Both the position numbers and the translations under genes were made by a program. Below, in pieces: positions 59,479-64,000 of a DNA stretch of 64,000 nucleotides. Positions within the stretch are counted from its first letter, which is position 1, and each line of letters begins with the position of its first letter. The DNA lies in NCBI GenBank assembly GCA_052389895.1, contig JBQTHM010000003.1, forward strand, positions 34,066 to 98,065. Reading direction: 5' to 3'. The notes under the pieces are model-generated. The model ran no database searches, had not been told where the DNA came from, and saw only the letters and a program-made list of their open reading frames with translations. The stretch comes from CAVVXX01 sp052389895 (GTDB taxonomy: Bacteria; Pseudomonadota; Alphaproteobacteria; Micropepsales; Micropepsaceae).

Positions 59479-60714
59479 ATGGCAAGCGCGGCCTGGAAGA
59501 TCGTCATGAAGTTCGGCGGCACATCTGTCGCCGACATCGAGCGCATTCAGCACGTAGCTACCCTGGTCAAACGGGAAGTGGACCGCGGATACCAGGTTGC
59601 GGTCGTCGTTTCCGCCATGGCTGGCGAGACGAATAAGCTGGTCAGCTGGGTACGCGAGCTTGCACCCATGCACGACGCGCGCGAATACGACGTGGTGGTG
59701 GCCGCTGGCGAGCAGGTGACCGTAGGTCTCACAGCCGTCGCACTGACGGCCATTGGTGTGCCGGCACGATCGTGGATGGGATGGCAGGTTCCGATCCGCA
59801 CCTCTGCCATGCACGGTTCGGCGCGCATCGAGTCGATTGAAACGGAGCTCATGAACAGGCGACTGGCGGACGGGCAGGTGGCTGTCGTGGCCGGATTTCA
59901 GGGGATAGCCCCCGACAACCGCATTTCCACGCTTGGCAGAGGCGGCTCGGATACGAGTGCCGTTGCCCTCGCCGCGGCGCTAAGGGCCGACCGTTGTGAC
60001 ATCTACACCGATGTGGACGGCGTTTACACGACCGACCCCCGTATCGTCTCTAAGGCGCGACGGCTCAATCGGATTACTTACGAAGAGATGCTTGAACTCT
60101 CCTCCATGGGCGCGAAAGTGTTGCAGACGCGCGCAGTGGAAATTGCCATGGCTCACCGCGTGCCGCTCCGGGTCCTTTCGACGTTTGATGTGAACAACGG
60201 CGGCACGCTTCTTTGCGGCGAGGAAGATATCGTGGAAAGAAAACCCGTAACCGGCATCGCCTATTCACGCGACGAAGCGAAGATCACGCTGCTGCGTATC
60301 CCAGATCAGCCCGGCGTAGCTGCGGCTATATTCGGGCCGCTGGCGGACGCAGGCGTGAACATAGATATGATCGTGCAAAACGTTTCCCACGACGGCCGCA
60401 AGACAGATTTGACGTTTACCGTGGGCCGCGCGGATCTCGCCCGCGCGTTGGAGGCCATTCAGAACGCCGCGCCTACAATCGGGTACAAGGACATCATTTC
60501 GGACGCCAACGTGGCAAAGGTATCCATCGTGGGCATCGGAATGCGCGCACACCCCGGCGTGGCGCAAACCATGTTCAGGACACTCGCCGAAAAGGGAATC
60601 AATATTCAGGTAATCTCAAGCTCCGAGATTAAGGTAAGCGTCTTGATCGCGGAGGAATACGTGGAACTGGCTGTGCGTGCGCTTCACGCCGCTTACGAAC
60701 TGGAATTGGCATGA
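59479..60714 (+). CDS. lysC: aspartate kinase
   Basis: This 411-residue enzyme is the first step from aspartate to lysine, threonine and methionine. KFGGTSVAD (11-19) binds ATP/aspartate, and GFQGIAPDNRISTLGRGGSDT is the substrate loop. Two ACT domains (about 265-410) give feedback control by lysine and/or threonine. The ATG at 59479 fits the family start. ptsP follows 31 nt downstream, as in many alphaproteobacteria. Confidence 0.96.
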   Translation: MASAAWKIVMKFGGTSVADIERIQHVATLVKREVDRGYQVAVVVSAMAGETNKLVSWVRELAPMHDAREYDVVVAAGEQVTVGLTAVALTAIGVPARSWMGWQVPIRTSAMHGSARIESIETELMNRRLADGQVAVVAGFQGIAPDNRISTLGRGGSDTSAVALAAALRADRCDIYTDVDGVYTTDPRIVSKARRLNRITYEEMLELSSMGAKVLQTRAVEIAMAHRVPLRVLSTFDVNNGGTLLCGEEDIVERKPVTGIAYSRDEAKITLLRIPDQPGVAAAIFGPLADAGVNIDMIVQNVSHDGRKTDLTFTVGRADLARALEAIQNAAPTIGYKDIISDANVAKVSIVGIGMRAHPGVAQTMFRTLAEKGINIQVISSSEIKVSVLIAEEYVELAVRALHAAYELELA

Positions 60715-60745
60715 TAGCCTTAAGCCGCACACAAGAGCCTTTCTG

Positions 60746-63019
60746 ATGCCCGCGCTCGCCAAGGGCGGCCCCCGCATCCTTCTGCGCCGCCTACGCGAGA
60801 TTATGGCGGAAAAGGCGAGCGCCCAGGTGCGTCTCGACAAGGTCGTGTCGCTTATAGCGGCAAACATGGTCGCAGAAGTTTGTTCCATATATTTGCGGCG
60901 CGCTGGCGGCGTGTTCGAGCTTTTTGCAACCGAGGGCCTGAATCGGGAAGCCGTGCACCGCACGAGCCTGAGGCTTGGCGAAGGCCTTGTTGGCTTGGTC
61001 GCGGAATCGGCAACGCCCGTGAGCCTGACAAATGCGCCGGCGCATCCCCGCTTCGCGTACCGGCCGGAAACGGGCGAAGACCCCTACCATTCCTTTCTCG
61101 GCGTACCCATTGTCCGCGGCGACCGCGTTTTCGGCGTTCTCACCGTTCAGAACAAGACCGAGCGCCAATACGATGAAGAGGAAGAAGAGGCGCTTCTTAC
61201 GATAGCGATGGTGCTTGCGGAGGTCGTGGCGCAAGGCACGCTGGTTGATCTGTCGGAGCTCGATGAACGCGAACTCTCACCGACTCAGATGGCGGTGTTT
61301 CAGGGCGAGGGGCTGGCCGAGGGCCTGGCGATTGGGTCGGTTGTACTGCACGATCCGCGCGTAAAAGTCGAACGTTTGATTGCCGACGACTCCACGACCG
61401 AGCTACAGCGCCTCGAGAGTGCGCTCCTTACGTTACGCACCTCCGTCGACAAAATGCTGGATTCTAAGGAATTCAATCTCGCGGGCGAATCGCGCGAGGT
61501 AATCGAGGCCTACCGATTGTTCGCGCACGATCAAGGCTGGCGGCAGCGGTTGGGCGACGCGGTACGCTCTGGCCTAACCGCCGAGGCAGCCGTCGAACGC
61601 GTTCAGGACGAAACGCGTGCGCGGTTGTCGCGTACGGAAGATCTGTATTTGCGCGATCGTTTGCATGACTTTGATGACTTGGCGCGCCGACTACTGCGCC
61701 ATCTTACGACCAACAGCGGAAGCCACGAGCCGCTTCCCGAAGATGCGGTTGTCGTCGCGCGTGCAATGGGGCCGGCGGAACTGCTGGACTACGGACGCGG
61801 GACCCTGAAGGCCCTCGTAGTCGAGGAAGCGACGCAAACGTCGCATATCGCCATAGTCGCGCGCGCATTGGGAGTTCCACTGGTGGGCAGTGTCGAAGGC
61901 GTCTCGGATGCCGCGCGGGCCGGCGACCGCATCATAGTGGATGCGGAAACTGGCGAAATTGACCTGCGGCCTGTTTCCGGGATTATAAACACCTTCAGGT
62001 CCAAGCAGGCGCTGGCCGCGCAGCGCGTTGCACGGTTCGCAGCTGTTAAGGATCAACCAGCAATAACAAAGGACGGCGTTCGCATCAGCCTGCACATGAA
62101 CGCAGGCTTGCTGGCTGACCTGCCTCATCTTGCGGAATCGGGCGCTGACGGGATTGGCCTGTTCCGGACCGAACTGCAGTTCATGCTGGGGCGCTCTATG
62201 CCACGCCTCGCGGATCAAGCTGCGTTCTATAAGCAGGTGCTCGATGCGGCTGGCGGCAAACCCGTCGTGTTTCGGACACTTGACCTGGGCGGCGACAAGG
62301 TTCCGAGCTTCGGCAAACGCGCGCGCGAGGCGAACCCTGCCCTTGGATGGCGCGCGTTGCGCATTGCGCTCGATCGGCCGGCGTTGCTCCGTTACCAGGT
62401 TCGCGCGCTTATTGTGGCGGCCAATGGGCGCCCGCTGCGTATTTTATTGCCAATGGTCAGCGAAGTATCCGAGTTTCAGCTTGCGAAGAAGCAAATATCG
62501 TTGGAGATGGACCGTGCGGCGAAAATCGGCGCCAGGCGTCCCGATAAGCTGTTCGTCGGAGCTATGCTGGAAGTACCGTCGCTACTTTTCGAATTGCGGC
62601 AGATATTCCTAGAGGCGGATTTTGTTTCTGTCGGCTCGAACGACTTGCTGCAATTTGTTTTTGCGGCCGATCGAAGCAACCCCGCGGTGGCACGACGCTA
62701 CGACGCGCTGAGCCCAGCAGTGCTCAATCTCGTTCATGGGATAACAGAGGCGTCGCGGGAAACGGATACGCAAGCGTGCTTCTGTGGAGAGATGGCCGGC
62801 CGTCCGCTGGAAGCAATGGCCCTGATCGGTTTGGGCGTTACAGCACTTTCCATGCAGCCGACCATGGTTGGCCCTGTCAAACTGATGGTGCGCAGCCTTG
62901 AGACGCGCCGCTTGACGCCCCTGTTGCGAAAGCTGTGCAACGAGCATCACGGGTCCGCACGGGAGGCCCTTGCGGCGTTTGCACGATCCGAAGGCATTGC
63001 GATCGAGCACCCTATTTAG
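60746..63019 (+). CDS. ptsP: phosphoenolpyruvate-protein phosphotransferase PtsP (EI-Ntr)
   Basis: This 757-residue protein has an N-terminal GAF domain (about 20-165), a PEP-utiliser N-domain, the mobile domain with phospho-His367 in TSHIAIVARALG, and the C-terminal PEP-binding barrel (about 430-740) with GADGIGLFRTEL and VGSNDLLQF. It starts the nitrogen PTS by passing phosphate from PEP to NPr; the GAF domain likely senses glutamine. ptsO and ptsN are not in the window. Confidence 0.95.
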   Translation: MPALAKGGPRILLRRLREIMAEKASAQVRLDKVVSLIAANMVAEVCSIYLRRAGGVFELFATEGLNREAVHRTSLRLGEGLVGLVAESATPVSLTNAPAHPRFAYRPETGEDPYHSFLGVPIVRGDRVFGVLTVQNKTERQYDEEEEEALLTIAMVLAEVVAQGTLVDLSELDERELSPTQMAVFQGEGLAEGLAIGSVVLHDPRVKVERLIADDSTTELQRLESALLTLRTSVDKMLDSKEFNLAGESREVIEAYRLFAHDQGWRQRLGDAVRSGLTAEAAVERVQDETRARLSRTEDLYLRDRLHDFDDLARRLLRHLTTNSGSHEPLPEDAVVVARAMGPAELLDYGRGTLKALVVEEATQTSHIAIVARALGVPLVGSVEGVSDAARAGDRIIVDAETGEIDLRPVSGIINTFRSKQALAAQRVARFAAVKDQPAITKDGVRISLHMNAGLLADLPHLAESGADGIGLFRTELQFMLGRSMPRLADQAAFYKQVLDAAGGKPVVFRTLDLGGDKVPSFGKRAREANPALGWRALRIALDRPALLRYQVRALIVAANGRPLRILLPMVSEVSEFQLAKKQISLEMDRAAKIGARRPDKLFVGAMLEVPSLLFELRQIFLEADFVSVGSNDLLQFVFAADRSNPAVARRYDALSPAVLNLVHGITEASRETDTQACFCGEMAGRPLEAMALIGLGVTALSMQPTMVGPVKLMVRSLETRRLTPLLRKLCNEHHGSAREALAAFARSEGIAIEHPI

Positions 63020-63116
63020 AAAGGCATGCAAGCCACAAACTTTCCCCTTCCGCAGCCTTGCGCCCGGCGGACCTTCAAGCAATTATGCTCGATCGTCACA
63101 AGAGGGAGAGAGGGCA

Positions 63117-63392
63117 TTGCGTAGCGCTAAGTTTACCATTTTCGCGTTTGCCGGCCTTTTGGTCATGGGCGGGTTCGCGCTTGCGGCCGACGAAAGCCAG
63201 TCGAGCGGCAACGATGATCCAAACCGTATCGTCTGCAAGGCAGGGAAACCCCCAGGTTCACGGCTTCCCGGCCCGCGCGAGTGCCATACAAAGGCAGAGT
63301 GGGATGAAATTGCACGTGCCTCGCGTGAGGCCGCCACGGAGACGCAAATGCGCATGCTGCAGGGTCAGCAGCCGACCAGACCCGGCGGCTGA
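63117..63392 (+). CDS. small exported protein with two cysteines
   Basis: This is a 91-residue protein from a TTG at 63117, with GAGGGAGAGAGGG just before it. A signal peptide (about 1-24, ending ALAAD) precedes a short domain with Cys40 and Cys56 in RIVCKAGKPPGSRLPGPREC and HTKAEWDEI. Small exported proteins with a CxxxxxTGSRL...C...W pattern occur in many alphaproteobacteria (from memory); function is unknown. A disulfide between the two Cys is likely. Confidence 0.7.
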   Translation: MRSAKFTIFAFAGLLVMGGFALAADESQSSGNDDPNRIVCKAGKPPGSRLPGPRECHTKAEWDEIARASREAATETQMRMLQGQQPTRPGG

Positions 63393-63552
63393 CGGCGTTC
63401 TTCGCCTCCGCGCTAGGCCACCGTTGGCCACATCGATTGCCGTGTTTCCATAGGGCTGATTGTGGCGGTCGACGCCTTCTGATTTAATTCAAACAGGTAG
63501 AAGATTAGCACCAGCCGCGCGCGGTGGGCGCGGCGGCCACGTTCGCAGAGGC

Positions 63553-64000
63553 ATGACCAAAGTAACGCGACTAACGCTCGAGCAGGGCGGCGGGCTGGAG
63601 CAGCGCCGCCTGCATTTGCGCGAAATTTCAGACGAGGCAGACGCCCCGCTGGAGACGGTGGGTCAGGACATCCGCGCCGCACGCCAGCGCAAGGGAGAAG
63701 AGCTTGCGACGGTATCGCGAGCTCTGAAGATACGAAAGGACCATCTTGAGGCGCTGGAGGAGGGCAACATCGAGGCGTTGCCCGGCCGCCCGTACGCGAT
63801 CGGCTTTCTCCGCTCCTACGCGGAGTATCTCGGGCTCGATCCCGCCCAATGCGTCGAGCGCTTCAAGGCGGAGATCGCGGGTCGCGAAGACGACGGTGAG
63901 AACCAGCCCCAGCTGAACGTCGAAGACGAGCGGCGCATGCCTCAGGGGTCGCTCATTTTTCTTGTCCTGCTTGTGATTGCCGTTGTCTATGGCGGTTACT
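63553..64000 (+). CDS. RodZ-like helix-turn-helix membrane protein, N-terminal part (cut by window edge)
   Basis: From an ATG at 63553 the frame is open to the window end (149 residues). After about 38 residues, VGQDIRAARQRKGEELATVSRALKIRKDHLEALEEGN forms an HTH_25-type domain, followed by PYAIGFLRSYAEYLGLD. A membrane helix begins at about residue 132 (SLIFLVLLVIAVVYGG). This is the RodZ layout, which links MreB to the membrane and affects cell shape. The periplasmic part is outside. An AGAGG lies very close before the ATG. Confidence 0.88.
   Translation, partial: MTKVTRLTLEQGGGLEQRRLHLREISDEADAPLETVGQDIRAARQRKGEELATVSRALKIRKDHLEALEEGNIEALPGRPYAIGFLRSYAEYLGLDPAQCVERFKAEIAGREDDGENQPQLNVEDERRMPQGSLIFLVLLVIAVVYGGY

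Overview
The window is an ordinary chromosomal stretch of an alphaproteobacterium. It has moderately high GC, very tight gene packing, and many stop/start overlaps of the ATGA, GTGA or TTGA type. Lineage markers are a PopZ/DUF2497 protein, a Usg protein, CarD, the cobaltochelatase genes cobS and cobT, a GAF-type PtsP next to lysC, and a SUPV3L1-like helicase followed by S4, FdxA and CarD genes. The genus cannot be fixed by eye. I see no IS element, prophage, CRISPR array or rRNA. There are two tRNA genes, Asn(GTT) and Cys(GCA), both on the minus strand.

Layout. 0-4.4 kb: a minus-strand sulfur amino-acid cluster (cysK, sseA, a GNAT gene), then a POT peptide transporter and the 5' end of a cystathionine beta-lyase gene cut by the left edge. 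4.4-9.5 kb: a PAS protein, a nitroreductase, DUF3175, tRNA-Asn, an antiporter plus DUF3095 cyclase-like pair that ends at a clear terminator, and tRNA-Cys. 9.5-20 kb: a Pcm-like methyltransferase, FUSC, PopZ, a QueD-like/QueF pair, tag, YgfZ, a glycosyltransferase/dihydroorotase pair, Usg, LysE, and a proteasome-beta-like gene with an unknown partner. 20-30 kb: NUDIX, SRAP, FKBP, a GH17-GT2 beta-glucan synthase-like fusion, an FAD dehydrogenase, a Sua5-type tRNA t6A enzyme, a YceI/cytochrome b561/YceI operon, and a secreted nuclease.

30-43 kb: CarD, FdxA, S4 and helicase genes, then methylmalonyl-CoA mutase, DUF3108, MeaB, L28, CobT, CobS, a J-domain protein and BolA. The B12-dependent mutase, its G-protein chaperone and two subunits of the cobalt chelatase that makes B12 lie together here. 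42-49 kb: aroK-aroB-CorC, and a plus-strand unit of a tiny membrane protein, a large secreted helical protein, xerD and accA. 49-64 kb: a CsgG-like protein, secA, argJ-mutT, a methyltransferase, comF-grxC-nitrilase-DUF1178, ubiG, lysC, ptsP, a small secreted protein, and a RodZ-like gene cut by the right edge.

The most promising undescribed element is the pair at 18508-20152. The first protein has a Thr straight after the initiator Met and an Asp exactly 16 residues further on, which is the register of proteasome beta subunits (Thr1/Asp17), with a Lys at 36. It is followed at once by a 129-residue protein I do not recognise. Other points of interest are a QueD-like protein lacking the usual catalytic Cys and Glu, a dihydroorotase with Gln in place of the first metal His, a DUF3095 cyclase-like gene in an operon with an antiporter, and the placing of the mutase/MeaB module inside an otherwise conserved gene block.
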